Part shown: in pieces, positions 7,875 to 16,881 of the stretch
Layout of the letters: every line of letters begins with the position of its first letter
How positions within the stretch are numbered: position 1 is the stretch's first letter
Assembly (NCBI GenBank): GCA_937894335.1
Contig: CALCRU010000055.1
Coordinates: 71,761-135,760 of the forward strand
DNA length: 64,000 nt
Direction of reading: 5' to 3'
Origin: an uncultured Treponema sp.
GTDB lineage: Bacteria > Spirochaetota > Spirochaetia > Treponematales > Treponemataceae
Notes under the pieces: model-generated
Database searches by the model: none
What the model saw: only the letters and a program-made list of their open reading frames with translations
What the model was told of the DNA's origin: nothing
Program-made: the position numbers and the translations under genes

Positions 7875-7903
7875 AAAAAAAAACCCATCTTTAAAGATGG
7901 GTT
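7875..7903 (-). terminator. Terminator between tRNA-Asp and tRNA-Pro
   Basis: Minus strand: AACCCATCTTTAAAGATGGG hairpin (arms 7882-7903) followed by a run of nine or more T, directly after tRNA-Asp. It suggests that tRNA-Pro depends on read-through or its own promoter. Confidence 0.7.
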
Positions 7904-7907
7904 GAAA

Positions 7908-7981
7908 CGGGATGTACGGGACTCGAACCCGTGGTCTCCGGCGTGACAGGCCAGCGCGATAACCAACTTCGCTAACACCCC
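7908..7981 (-). tRNA. tRNA-Asp (anticodon GTC)
   Basis: Minus strand: acceptor GGGGTGT/ACATCCC (one G-T pair), anticodon arm CTGGC-CTGTCAC-GCCGG giving GTC, T-arm ACGGG-TTCGAGT-CCCGT, discriminator G as expected for Asp. Confidence 0.93.
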
Positions 7982-8061
7982 ATAACAGGAGTGACTATAG
8001 CAAAAAAAGAACATCATGTCAATAGAAAAATTACAAATTTTATAAAATCCATTTCTTTCCG

Positions 8062-8090
8062 TTGACAGGCAGTTTTTAGAGTGCTATCAT
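8062..8090 (+). promoter_or_regulatory. Promoter of the SurA/PpiD-like gene
   Basis: TTGACA (8062-8067), 17-base spacer ending TGC, TATCAT (8085-8090). This is a near-consensus sigma70-type promoter with an extended -10, about 42 bases before the ATG. Confidence 0.8.
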
Positions 8091-8132
8091 GTTCTATCAC
8101 ATTTAACATATTATTATAGTAAGGATTTTTTT

Positions 8133-9641
8133 ATGGCACAGGAAAAACAGCATAAAAAACTTGACGGTGTAAAAATCGGAGCAATCATCATCCTCATTCT
8201 TTCGGCACTGGTCTTTGTCTTCTTTGGATTCGGAGCAGATGTCTACTCATCCCTTCTCAATTCAAACTCAAAGCTTCCCGTATTTGGAAAATATGAAGGT
8301 AGAAAAATAGAATACAAGCCCGGTACAGACTACTTTGTTCGCGTGTCAGAACTTGCACAGCGCTTCCAGAATGCAGGCTACACCATGGACACTCAGACAC
8401 AGTACTATGTGTTCCACGAAGCATACATCCAGACAATTCAGGACAGGCTTTATACAAAGAGCGTTCAGAAAAGCGGATACATTGTTCCCGACTCTGCAAT
8501 AAACCGCCAGTTGGTTCAGAACAGCCGCTTCCTTGACAACGAGGGAAAATTCTCACAGAAGATGTATTCCACTACAGACCAGTCAACAATCACTACCTTA
8601 AGGACAAACATTGAAGACGCCCTTACATTTAGCCGCTACGCTGATGATGTTTTGGGAAGCGACCTTTCTCTTGACGGAAACAGCCTCTACGGACTTAAGT
8701 CTGCCTCTGCCGAAACAGACTTTATTGCAAAAATGGCAGCAGAAAAGAAATCCTTTACAGTTGCCGCATTCTCTACAGACAACTTTCCAAAGGAAGAAGC
8801 AGTTACCTACGCAAAAGAAAATGGCGAAAAGTTTACAAGCTACGATCTTTCGGTAATCACTGTTGATGCAAAGAGCGATGCCGAATCAATTCTTAAGCAG
8901 ATTAAGGCAAACGAACTTTTGTTTGAAGATGCAGTTGCAGATAAATCCGCAGGATACTATGCAGAAACTGACGGAAAAATCTCAAGCCCCTACCGCTATC
9001 AGATTGCAAATACAATCAAAAACGAGGAAGACATTGAAAAAGTAACCTCTCTTGCTCAGGGCGAACTTTCCGAAGTAATAGAAACAAACCGTGGATACAG
9101 CATCTTTAGGGCAGACGGTTCACCCAAAGCCGCAGACCTTACAGACGAAGCCACAGTTTCGCTCATTCTTTCGTACATGAAGACTTACGAATCAGGCTAT
9201 GTAGAAAACTACTACTCCGACATTGCAAGAAACTTTATAGCAGATGCCGCAATCAACGGATTTGAAAACGCATGTGCAAAGTTTGGCATTGAAGCCCAGC
9301 AGGTTCAGGCCTTCCCCCTTAACTACGGAAACGCAGACTTTATTGCAACCAACCCCAGCGATATAACAAGCCTTACTGGACTTTATCTTAACGAAAACGC
9401 ACTGGAAAAGATGTTTGCCCTTAAGGTTAACGAAATAAGCGAACCCTTTGTTTTAAGCGGATATGTAAATGTAGCGCAGTGCACGGGCATTCAGTCAGAA
9501 GAAACAGACACTTCTTCATTTGCCTCTCTTACTCTTGATGCCGACGACTCAAGCGCAAGAAGCACAATGCTCAGAAGCGACAAACTAGAAGACGACTTTA
9601 CAAATGTCTTCTTTGACTACATGCTCAGCAGTTCTTACTAA
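8133..9641 (+). CDS. Membrane-anchored SurA/PpiD-like peptidyl-prolyl isomerase
   Basis: 502 residues. One N-terminal membrane helix (GAIIILILSALVFVFFGF, about 16-35) anchors a periplasmic part. A SurA_N-like helical chaperone region (about 60-200, with VPDSAINRQLVQNSRF and DALTFSRYADDVLG) is followed by a parvulin-like region near 230-330 (ESILKQIKANELLFEDAV, then GELSEVIETNRGYSIFRADG). The layout matches the PpiD/SurA_N_3 group that helps outer-membrane and periplasmic proteins fold. Parvulin active-site residues are not clear, so it may be chaperone-only. The Shine-Dalgarno is TAAGGA. It is followed after 8 bases by the DUF115 gene. Confidence 0.75.
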   Translation: MAQEKQHKKLDGVKIGAIIILILSALVFVFFGFGADVYSSLLNSNSKLPVFGKYEGRKIEYKPGTDYFVRVSELAQRFQNAGYTMDTQTQYYVFHEAYIQTIQDRLYTKSVQKSGYIVPDSAINRQLVQNSRFLDNEGKFSQKMYSTTDQSTITTLRTNIEDALTFSRYADDVLGSDLSLDGNSLYGLKSASAETDFIAKMAAEKKSFTVAAFSTDNFPKEEAVTYAKENGEKFTSYDLSVITVDAKSDAESILKQIKANELLFEDAVADKSAGYYAETDGKISSPYRYQIANTIKNEEDIEKVTSLAQGELSEVIETNRGYSIFRADGSPKAADLTDEATVSLILSYMKTYESGYVENYYSDIARNFIADAAINGFENACAKFGIEAQQVQAFPLNYGNADFIATNPSDITSLTGLYLNENALEKMFALKVNEISEPFVLSGYVNVAQCTGIQSEETDTSSFASLTLDADDSSARSTMLRSDKLEDDFTNVFFDYMLSSSY

Positions 9642-9649
9642 CAAGGCGA

Positions 9650-11290
9650 ATGGAAAACATTCAAATGCAAAAGCCCCGTCTGGTTCCTGCCGGTCAGGGC
9701 TTTTCTTCTTTAAACACAGTAGAATACAAAAACCGCTTTCTCTATTCAAAATACAATCCAACTCAAGCCATTCAAAAAACACTTGACTCACTTACAATTT
9801 TACCTGGCACAATAGTAATTGCCTGTTCCCCCGCCCTTTGGTACGGACTTGAAACGCTGGAAGAAAAATGTGGCGACACCTCCATGATTATTGCCTTTGA
9901 AGCTGATGAAGTACTTTGTGAATTTGCAAAAGAAAATTTACCAAAAGAAAAAAACATTCCCCTGTTTTCAAAAAAGACACTCCTTAAGATGGACTCGCTC
10001 ATAAGGGAAAAAACACTTACGGGAAACTACAGGCGTGTTATTCGGATAGACATGAGTGCTGGCGTTCAGTTTGAAGGCGAACTCTACAGCCGCGTAGAAG
10101 CCTCTTCGGAAGACATTGTGGCCTCCTTCTGGAAAAGCCGCGTTACCATTACCCTTTTAGGCCGACTCTTTGCAAAAAACATTTTTAAAAACCTTACTCT
10201 AATAAAAAAAGGTCTCACCCTTAGCGATGTGCGAAAAACCGTAGAAAAACCCATTCTTGTGTGCGGAGCGGGAGAAAGCCTTGACGCAACACTAAAAGAC
10301 ATAAAAGGCATGGAAAAAGATTTTTTTATTCTTGCCGTAGATGCTTCACTTTCCTGCCTTAGAGAAAACCACATCTGTCCTCATGCGGCAGTGGGCGTAG
10401 AAAGTCAGCTTGCAATACAAAAGGCCTACATTGGATTTAAAGGCAACGAGTTTCCAGTATTTCTAGACATATGTTCCAGGACACAGGTTGCACGAATGTT
10501 TTCTGACAGAGTCATATGGTTCTGCTCAGAATATGCCCATGGAGAATTTCTAAAAAAGATTGAAGAAAATTTTTTTGAGGGGGCAGTTCTTCCTCCTTTA
10601 GGTTCGGTGGGATTAAGCGCAGTATGCATAGCACTAGCCTTACGAAAAGACGATTCCATTCCCATTTTTGTAAGCGGACTGGACTTTTCATTTTCTGCAG
10701 GACGGACACATGCAAAGTCAGCACCGGCAGAACTTGCCCGGCTTTCTTCCTGCACGAAAATTATCCCCCATGAAAACTACAGTGCCCTACTGCCTCCGTG
10801 TTTTGCTGTTCAGACAAAAGACGGTTCAAAAATGTTCACAACCCCTTCCATGGCCCTTTATGCCAAGATGTTCTGCGAACAGTTTTCAGGAATGCAGAAT
10901 GTGTATGACTCTGGCCTTTGCGGACTTTCTCTTGGCATAGAGCAGAAAAAACCTCAGGCAGGACAGTTTAAAAATCAGAGTGAAAAAAAATCGGCATTTG
11001 AAATAAAACTTGAAGAAAAAAACAGCAGTAAAAATCCCCGTGACTTTTACCGCAAAGAAAAGGAAGCGCTTTTAGAAATAAAGGACCTTCTTACAAACGG
11101 AGAAAATTCTTCCCACAGGGAAAAGACTATTTCGCTAACCCAACAGTTAGAAAATCTTCTTAAAGAAAGGGAATATCTTTACCTACACTTTCCCGACGGA
11201 TACAAACTGAGCATGGAAAGCCCCTTCCTAAAACGCGTAAGGGCAGAACTGGATCCCTTTCTTCGCATAATGGAAGAAGGCTCCCTCTAG
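9650..11290 (+). CDS. DUF115 / motility-associated factor (flagellin glycosylation-type) protein
   Basis: 546 residues with a central MptE-like DUF115 domain (PF01973, about 190-400). It reads VCGAGESLDATLKDI, then LAVDASLSCL, then the conserved PHAAVGVESQ, FLDICSRTQVA and PPLGSVGLSAVCIALAL, ending with FVSGLDFSFSAGRTHAKSAP. In other flagellated bacteria Maf proteins of this type transfer sugars such as pseudaminic or legionaminic acid to flagellin; treponemal flagellins are known to be glycosylated. No signal peptide is seen; it is cytoplasmic. The C-terminal 120 residues are charged and coiled. The stop overlaps the end of the convergent lepA by 4 bases. The sugar is unknown. Confidence 0.75.
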   Translation: MENIQMQKPRLVPAGQGFSSLNTVEYKNRFLYSKYNPTQAIQKTLDSLTILPGTIVIACSPALWYGLETLEEKCGDTSMIIAFEADEVLCEFAKENLPKEKNIPLFSKKTLLKMDSLIREKTLTGNYRRVIRIDMSAGVQFEGELYSRVEASSEDIVASFWKSRVTITLLGRLFAKNIFKNLTLIKKGLTLSDVRKTVEKPILVCGAGESLDATLKDIKGMEKDFFILAVDASLSCLRENHICPHAAVGVESQLAIQKAYIGFKGNEFPVFLDICSRTQVARMFSDRVIWFCSEYAHGEFLKKIEENFFEGAVLPPLGSVGLSAVCIALALRKDDSIPIFVSGLDFSFSAGRTHAKSAPAELARLSSCTKIIPHENYSALLPPCFAVQTKDGSKMFTTPSMALYAKMFCEQFSGMQNVYDSGLCGLSLGIEQKKPQAGQFKNQSEKKSAFEIKLEEKNSSKNPRDFYRKEKEALLEIKDLLTNGENSSHREKTISLTQQLENLLKEREYLYLHFPDGYKLSMESPFLKRVRAELDPFLRIMEEGSL

Positions 11291-13092
11291 TCGGCATCCT
11301 TTTCCTTAAGCACTGCAAGGAATGCGCTCTGGGGAAGTTCAACATCGCCAGCCATAAGCATGCGCTTTTTACCTTCCTTTTGCTTTTCAAGAAGTTTTCT
11401 CTTACGGGTAATGTCGCCACCGTAACACTTTGCAAGAACATCCTTACGAACGGGATTGACAGTTTCGCGAGCAATAATCTGACTTCCTATTGCACCCTGA
11501 ATTGCAATCTTAAACTGCTGACGGGCAATTTCGTCTTTAAGCCGCTCGCACACTTTCTTTGCCCTTTCAACAGCACTCTGCCTAAAGCAAAGTTGAGCAA
11601 GGGCATCCACACTTTTTCCGTTAAGAAGAATGTCAATCTTTACCAAATCAGTGGGGCGGTAGTCGGTAACTTCGTAGTCAAAGCTAGCATAACCTCTGCT
11701 GTAGGATTTTAACTTGTCGTAAAAGTCAAACAGAACTTCGGCAAGGGGCATGTCGTAGGTAAGTTCGACACGCTTTTCGTCAAGGTACTGCATGTTAGTC
11801 TGGGCACCGCGCTTAAGCCTGCAAAGTTCCATAATGCTTCCAAGATATTCCGCAGGAGTAATTATTGTTGCCTTAATGTAAGGCTCTTCGGCTGCTTCAA
11901 TCTTTCCGTCGGGATAGTCGGCAGGATTGTCTACCGCAATTTCTTCCTTACCAGCGGCACGAACCTTGTAGCGTACAGAGGGAGCTGTAAAAATTACAAC
12001 CTGATTAAAATCCCTCTCTAGCCTTTCCTGCACAATTTCAAGATGAAGGAGTCCTAAAAATCCGCAGCGAAATCCGTTTCCTAGTGCAAGAGAGTTGTCT
12101 TTTTCGTACACGAGGGAAGCGTCATTAAGCTTTAGTTTTTCCATTGCATCCTTAAGTTCCTCGTAGTCGTTTGAGTCGATGGGATAGATTGAAGAAAAAA
12201 CTACAGGCTTTACTTCTTTAAATCCAGGAAGAGGCTCTGGTGCAGGATTTGAGGCAAGGGTAATAGTGTCTCCAACGCGAACATCCTGAACTGTCTTTAT
12301 TCCTGCAATGATGTAACCCACATCTCCTGCTTCAAGGGCAGCTTTTTCTTCAAACTTAATTTTAAAAATTCCGGTCTGCTCAACCTTGTAGTCAGTAGAA
12401 GAACTCATCAGGCGGATTATGTCTCCTGGCTTAACCCTACCTTCCATTATGCGAATATGAACAATGACTCCCCTGTATTCGTCGTAGTGGCAGTCAAAGA
12501 TAAGGGCCTTTAGAGGAGCGTTAATGTCTCCCTGTGGCGGAGGAAACTTTGTTACTATTGCTTCCATAAGGTCGTCTATACCCTGACCAGTCTTTGCACT
12601 TACCAACTGTGCATCGGAAGAATCAAGTCCAAGATCGTGGTCAATCTGTTTTTTAACGCCGTCTATGTCGGCACTTGCCAGATCAATTTTATTTATTACA
12701 GGCACAATGGTAAGATCTTGTTCAAGGGCAAGATACATGTTGCTTACAGTCTGGCTTTCAACACCCTGCGTTGCATCAATTAAAAGAAGAGCTCCCTCAC
12801 AGGAGGCAATGGCACGGCTTACTTCGTAGGAAAAGTCTACATGTCCGGGAGTGTCTACAAAATTTAGTTCGTAGTCATGACCGTCCTTTGCATGGTAAGG
12901 AATTGTTACAGCCTGACTTTTTATTGTGATTCCCCTTTCTCTTTCAATATCCATGTTGTCAAGAATCTGGTTCATCATTTGGCGGTCTTCTATGATGCGA
13001 GCCTTTTGAATAAGCCTGTCAGCAAGAGTTGACTTTCCGTGGTCAATGTGGGCCGTAATGCAGAAGTTCCGTTTGTATTTTAGTTCAGTCAT
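11287..13092 (-). CDS. lepA: Elongation factor 4 (LepA) GTPase
   Basis: 601 residues from the ATG at 13092; a GTG two codons earlier is less likely, because AGGTG lies at the right distance from the ATG. GTPase motifs are complete: AHIDHGKSTL (G1), ERGITIKSQ (G2), DTPGHVDF (G3), NKIDL (G4) and SAKTG (G5), followed by the domain order and C-terminal Lys/Arg-rich tail (GGDITRKRKLLEKQKEGKKR) unique to LepA. It binds the ribosome and back-translocates or aids assembly. It ends the minus-strand row with tilS, a secreted protein and the HtrA-like protease, only 8 bases after the last. Confidence 0.97.
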   Translation of the reverse strand: MTELKYKRNFCITAHIDHGKSTLADRLIQKARIIEDRQMMNQILDNMDIERERGITIKSQAVTIPYHAKDGHDYELNFVDTPGHVDFSYEVSRAIASCEGALLLIDATQGVESQTVSNMYLALEQDLTIVPVINKIDLASADIDGVKKQIDHDLGLDSSDAQLVSAKTGQGIDDLMEAIVTKFPPPQGDINAPLKALIFDCHYDEYRGVIVHIRIMEGRVKPGDIIRLMSSSTDYKVEQTGIFKIKFEEKAALEAGDVGYIIAGIKTVQDVRVGDTITLASNPAPEPLPGFKEVKPVVFSSIYPIDSNDYEELKDAMEKLKLNDASLVYEKDNSLALGNGFRCGFLGLLHLEIVQERLERDFNQVVIFTAPSVRYKVRAAGKEEIAVDNPADYPDGKIEAAEEPYIKATIITPAEYLGSIMELCRLKRGAQTNMQYLDEKRVELTYDMPLAEVLFDFYDKLKSYSRGYASFDYEVTDYRPTDLVKIDILLNGKSVDALAQLCFRQSAVERAKKVCERLKDEIARQQFKIAIQGAIGSQIIARETVNPVRKDVLAKCYGGDITRKRKLLEKQKEGKKRMLMAGDVELPQSAFLAVLKEKDAD

Positions 13093-13100
13093 AATCACAC

Positions 13101-14759
13101 CTAAAAATAATATGCGCTGTCTAAGGAGGAAGCAAGCTGAAGACTCATCTCTAGCCAGCCGTTTTTCCTTCGTTGCGTATAGAGAGTAACATATATATAA
13201 GATTTTGTCTTGTCAAATTCTATTCCCAAAATCTGAACAGGGTCGCCTTCTGAAAATGAAGTATCGTCGGCACTACTTGCTTTAAGAACTTTTGTAACCG
13301 TGTACATTTTTTTGTTTGACGCAGAAGAACGAAGCAGTTCCATGCCAAAAATTGGAAGCAGTGAATGTTCTATGATATCAGTCTGATAAATTTCGTAACC
13401 GGGAGAAGAAGGTCGCTCGTCAAGGTAGACAAGCACTGTCTTTTTTTCGTCCTCTGTATTGCGCACCCGAACCCTGCACACTACACCGCTCTGCATCTGC
13501 ATAAATTTGTTCTGAAGGTCGTCAAGGGAAGAAATAACTGTTCCGTCAACCGCTTCTATTATGTCGTCAGGGCGAATGCCGGCCCTGTAAGCGCTTCCCC
13601 CGGGCATTACATACTGAACCAGTACGCCATTATTTTTTGCAGAGGCACCAGAAAGTCTGTTTGTTCTTCCGTAGGCTCCAATCCAAGGATGAGTTCTTTT
13701 TCCTCCTGCAAAGAGTATGGGAAGTTCGTTCCTAAGATATTCAACAGGAATTGCAAAGTTAAGCCCTTGATAATTTTCAACACCAGCAAAAACCACAGCC
13801 TGCACCCTGCCCGCTTCGTCTATAAGAGGACCGCCAGAGTTTCCGCTGTTTACCGCCGCATCAATCTGGAACACAACACCTTCGGTAAAGAGCCGCCTGT
13901 CCGTTGCAGAAATGATTCCGCTAGTAAGAGTTCTGTCCAGTCCCAAAGGAGAGCCTATTGCATAAACTCTGTCGCCTACATCAAGGTCGCTACTGGAGCC
14001 TAACGAAAAAACATAGGGAGCGGTTACTTCTGTCTTTAAAAGCGCTAGATCAAGAACCGAATCCCAACCCACAACTTTTGCAGGAATACGGGTGTCTGGG
14101 TCATCGGCAAGTTTTATGTAGAGTCTGGAAAAACCTTCGTAAGCCGGATCAACAACATCGCTTATGACATGATGGTTTGTTACAATGTATCCGTCTTCAG
14201 AAATAAAAAATCCACTTCCAAGAGTTGCATCCTGTACTCCCATGCCGTGGGAAACTTTAAATCCCTTGTCTACATACACAGTTACGGTGCCACGGATGTA
14301 AGAAGAAACCTTCTGCTGGCTTGCTAAAGATTTTTTTAATCCTGGAACATTCTGTACGCTTTGTGCTGTAAGTTCCGCCTTTTGAACGGAAAGAGAAGAA
14401 AGTCCTGCATAGGAACATGCCTCCAGTGAAGAAAAGCATCGTAGGGCAGTCATGCTGTCTTCTTCTTCAAGGGCAGTCTTGTATTCTTCTACCACAGCCT
14501 CTTCGCACAGGGAAAGAATCTCGCGGGAAATGTCGCAGTCATTGTTCTGAACAAGAAGTTTGGCTCGCCAAAGGGCACGGACATTTTCTTCCGAGTCCAA
14601 TATGAGCCTAATCCTGTCGGCTTCGGTTTGGGCGCTGTCTGATGCAGTGTAGTCAATTTCTTCATAGGATTTTGTTCCTGCAGTCTTGTCCATTGTTCTG
14701 CAGCAGGAAAGAGCAAGGCTTAGAAAAAGGAAAACCGCACTGGTCAAACGCCTATTCAT
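13101..14759 (-). CDS. HtrA/DegP-like serine protease lipoprotein with PDZ domain
   Basis: 552 residues. GGAGG stands 6 bases before the third of three in-frame ATGs, so the start at 14759 (MNRRLTSA) is chosen. The signal peptide ends in a lipobox-like LALSCC, suggesting a membrane-anchored lipoprotein. After a helical N-terminal part (about 30-150) comes a trypsin-like domain with the triad His in GYIVTNHHVIS, Asp in DLALLK and Ser in NSGNSGGPLIDEA. A PDZ domain follows (about 370-440, GVLVQYVMPGGSAYRAGI, IIEAVDG). The last 100 residues are unassigned. Its start overlaps the end of the upstream gene by 8 bases, so the two are likely coupled. Role: periplasmic protein quality control. Confidence 0.88.
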   Translation of the reverse strand: MNRRLTSAVFLFLSLALSCCRTMDKTAGTKSYEEIDYTASDSAQTEADRIRLILDSEENVRALWRAKLLVQNNDCDISREILSLCEEAVVEEYKTALEEEDSMTALRCFSSLEACSYAGLSSLSVQKAELTAQSVQNVPGLKKSLASQQKVSSYIRGTVTVYVDKGFKVSHGMGVQDATLGSGFFISEDGYIVTNHHVISDVVDPAYEGFSRLYIKLADDPDTRIPAKVVGWDSVLDLALLKTEVTAPYVFSLGSSSDLDVGDRVYAIGSPLGLDRTLTSGIISATDRRLFTEGVVFQIDAAVNSGNSGGPLIDEAGRVQAVVFAGVENYQGLNFAIPVEYLRNELPILFAGGKRTHPWIGAYGRTNRLSGASAKNNGVLVQYVMPGGSAYRAGIRPDDIIEAVDGTVISSLDDLQNKFMQMQSGVVCRVRVRNTEDEKKTVLVYLDERPSSPGYEIYQTDIIEHSLLPIFGMELLRSSASNKKMYTVTKVLKASSADDTSFSEGDPVQILGIEFDKTKSYIYVTLYTQRRKNGWLEMSLQLASSLDSAYYF

Positions 14760-16860
14760 CATCATCCTCCGGAATTCTGTACAGAGGAATGAGCTTTGCA
14801 AAGTAATTGTTTCCTATGCGAACTGCAAGAACCTGCTGGTTGCCTTCTCGCACTATCATGCTCATGCCCTGCTCTCCGGTGGCATCAAGTTTTGCTATTG
14901 CGGCCTTTGCAAGCGCAGAAGTTCCCAAAGTGCCAATCCAGTAAAGGCGAGTTGAACCTTCTTTTGTAAGGGTAAGTTCACCTTCGTCTGTTTCTACACT
15001 GACTGGAACTCCGTCAATGGAAGTAACTGTTACAATCCTGCGCTCAGTAATCTGATAAAACTGAGCCTCTTCCTTAAGAGGTTCCTTTTCTCCAAAGGCA
15101 TTTGTATTGCGAGGATAGCGTACGGAACGAATGTCCCACAAGCCGTCACCGTCTAAATCCCAGGAAGTAATTTTTCCTTCGTGGGGAAGATACTCTTCTA
15201 TGAACTCTGGCACGGTGTCTCCATCTGCGTCTACAGAAATGTAACTAAGGTAAAAGCCTGCACCTTCGTCGGGAGTTCCAAAGAGATTGGTCATAACGGA
15301 ACGCTCGTCTTCAAGACAATGCACAGCCATGCTTCCGTCATAATCGTAACCGTATACTTCTGTGGTTTCAAACGAACCGTTGTCGTCACGGTCTACAAGG
15401 CGAGAATATGGAAAGCCGTCGACAAAATGAGTCTGGGCGTAAACTTTTCCTTCTGAATCTGCGTAGGAGGCAAACTGAAGTCTTCCGTCAAGAACAGTAA
15501 ATGTAATGGAGGCGTTTTCCTTTTCTGAAGAAGGCATTGAGTATTCGTAGCATGCAGTCATAAGCAGGTCGTCGGTAACAGTAGGTGCGTCAGGAATAAG
15601 CAAGGGCACATAAAATTCTGCACCTGTGGCAGCGGCTATAGACTGTTCTATTTCTATTGTAACAGGAGACCATGCAACTTCGTCCCTTACAAGGCGGAAT
15701 GTGAGCAAGGTGTCTCTTGCAGAACCTCTGTAGACTGCGTAAGAAAGATAGGGAAAAGTATCCCAGTCAAGTTCCAGTCCCTGAGGAGGAATGAATGCAT
15801 GAATGGGAACTCCAAAGTCTGCAATAATTTGCCAGTCAGTAATTCCGTCCTGATTTTTGTCGTAGATAATGTTGTCGGGGCGACCACGGTAGTACTTTAC
15901 ATACATGTTTACAATTCCGTCACCGTCGGTGTCCTGAGTAAGGAGTCCCTCAAAAGAAGTAAAGTATGTGTTGGCCTGAACCTTTACTTGGGTTTCGGTA
16001 ATGCAGGGAATAAAATCTAGAAGGGTCTTTATGTCTATTTCTACATTTGCAAAGGAAGTAATGTAGTCAAAGGCTTCCTGCTGAGTAAGGAGTCCGGCAT
16101 TAAGGGCAACCTTTGCAAACAGGGGATGCCTAAGTCCGCGACCGTTAAATGACTGCAACATGCGCACCTGTTCTTCGTCCCTTGCAAAAAGGGCTGCATA
16201 AATTTCAAGTTCCGTGTCCTTGTCTGGAGCCGCTGCCGCATACTGTGAAATTTTTGTAAAGAAAAAATCTGCCAGTCTGCGAACTTCCGCATTCTGACTT
16301 TGGGGATTTTCGTACTTGTAAAAGAGCAGGGGAAATCTTGTATCAAGAGGATATATTTTTCTTGCACTGTCAACCTTTGCTCTTGCCTTGGAAAGAGAGT
16401 CTGGAGTTGCAATTATATAATATGCCTTTGCCCGGATGTATTCTGCATCAGCGGAATAGATTAACGGAGATGCATCCAGTATTGCAGGAACAAGAGCAGC
16501 GTTTCCAGTGTCGCACAAAAGATCTGCATAGAGGACTCTTGCACTGTCTCTGTTGTAGTCAACCCATTCTCCGCCAGTTAGGGAAGCCTGCACCAGAGGA
16601 ATGACTTCGGCCTTTGAGTCTCCCAACTGATTTTTTGCATAGGCCAACATGTAGTACAAATCCGAAATGGTATCGTCATAGGCAAGCCCCTGAGAAGCAA
16701 GGGATTCTACGCTTGACCATGCACGGGAAGAGGCATACTCCTTTGCAAGGGAAAGGCAGCGTAATGCAGTACGCCTGTTTGCAGTGGTCGCATTCTGTCC
16801 GTAGGCAAAACTTACTGCAAGAATTAAAAAACACAGTGTAAGGCAAACTTTATTTTTCAT
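14752..16860 (-). CDS. Secreted protein with TPR-like N-terminus and Asp-rich Ca-loop repeats
   Basis: 702 residues from the ATG at 16860, which has GAGGAAG well placed; an ATG at 16881 is further off. A clear signal peptide (MKNKVCLTLCFLILAVSFAYGQ) is followed by about 250 residues of helical, TPR-like sequence (ALRCLSLAKEYASSRAWSS, ISDLYYMLAYAKNQLGDS). The rest is beta-rich and contains five loops like EF-hand or dockerin calcium loops: DTDGDGIVN, DKNQDGITD, DRDDNGSFE, DADGDTVPE and DLDGDGLWD. No enzyme domain is recognised. It lies between tilS and the HtrA-like protease in one operon, and the translational overlap suggests a shared envelope role. The function is unknown. Confidence 0.7.
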   Translation of the reverse strand: MKNKVCLTLCFLILAVSFAYGQNATTANRRTALRCLSLAKEYASSRAWSSVESLASQGLAYDDTISDLYYMLAYAKNQLGDSKAEVIPLVQASLTGGEWVDYNRDSARVLYADLLCDTGNAALVPAILDASPLIYSADAEYIRAKAYYIIATPDSLSKARAKVDSARKIYPLDTRFPLLFYKYENPQSQNAEVRRLADFFFTKISQYAAAAPDKDTELEIYAALFARDEEQVRMLQSFNGRGLRHPLFAKVALNAGLLTQQEAFDYITSFANVEIDIKTLLDFIPCITETQVKVQANTYFTSFEGLLTQDTDGDGIVNMYVKYYRGRPDNIIYDKNQDGITDWQIIADFGVPIHAFIPPQGLELDWDTFPYLSYAVYRGSARDTLLTFRLVRDEVAWSPVTIEIEQSIAAATGAEFYVPLLIPDAPTVTDDLLMTACYEYSMPSSEKENASITFTVLDGRLQFASYADSEGKVYAQTHFVDGFPYSRLVDRDDNGSFETTEVYGYDYDGSMAVHCLEDERSVMTNLFGTPDEGAGFYLSYISVDADGDTVPEFIEEYLPHEGKITSWDLDGDGLWDIRSVRYPRNTNAFGEKEPLKEEAQFYQITERRIVTVTSIDGVPVSVETDEGELTLTKEGSTRLYWIGTLGTSALAKAAIAKLDATGEQGMSMIVREGNQQVLAVRIGNNYFAKLIPLYRIPEDDDE

Positions 16861-16881
16861 CAGACTTCCTCTATCCAACAT

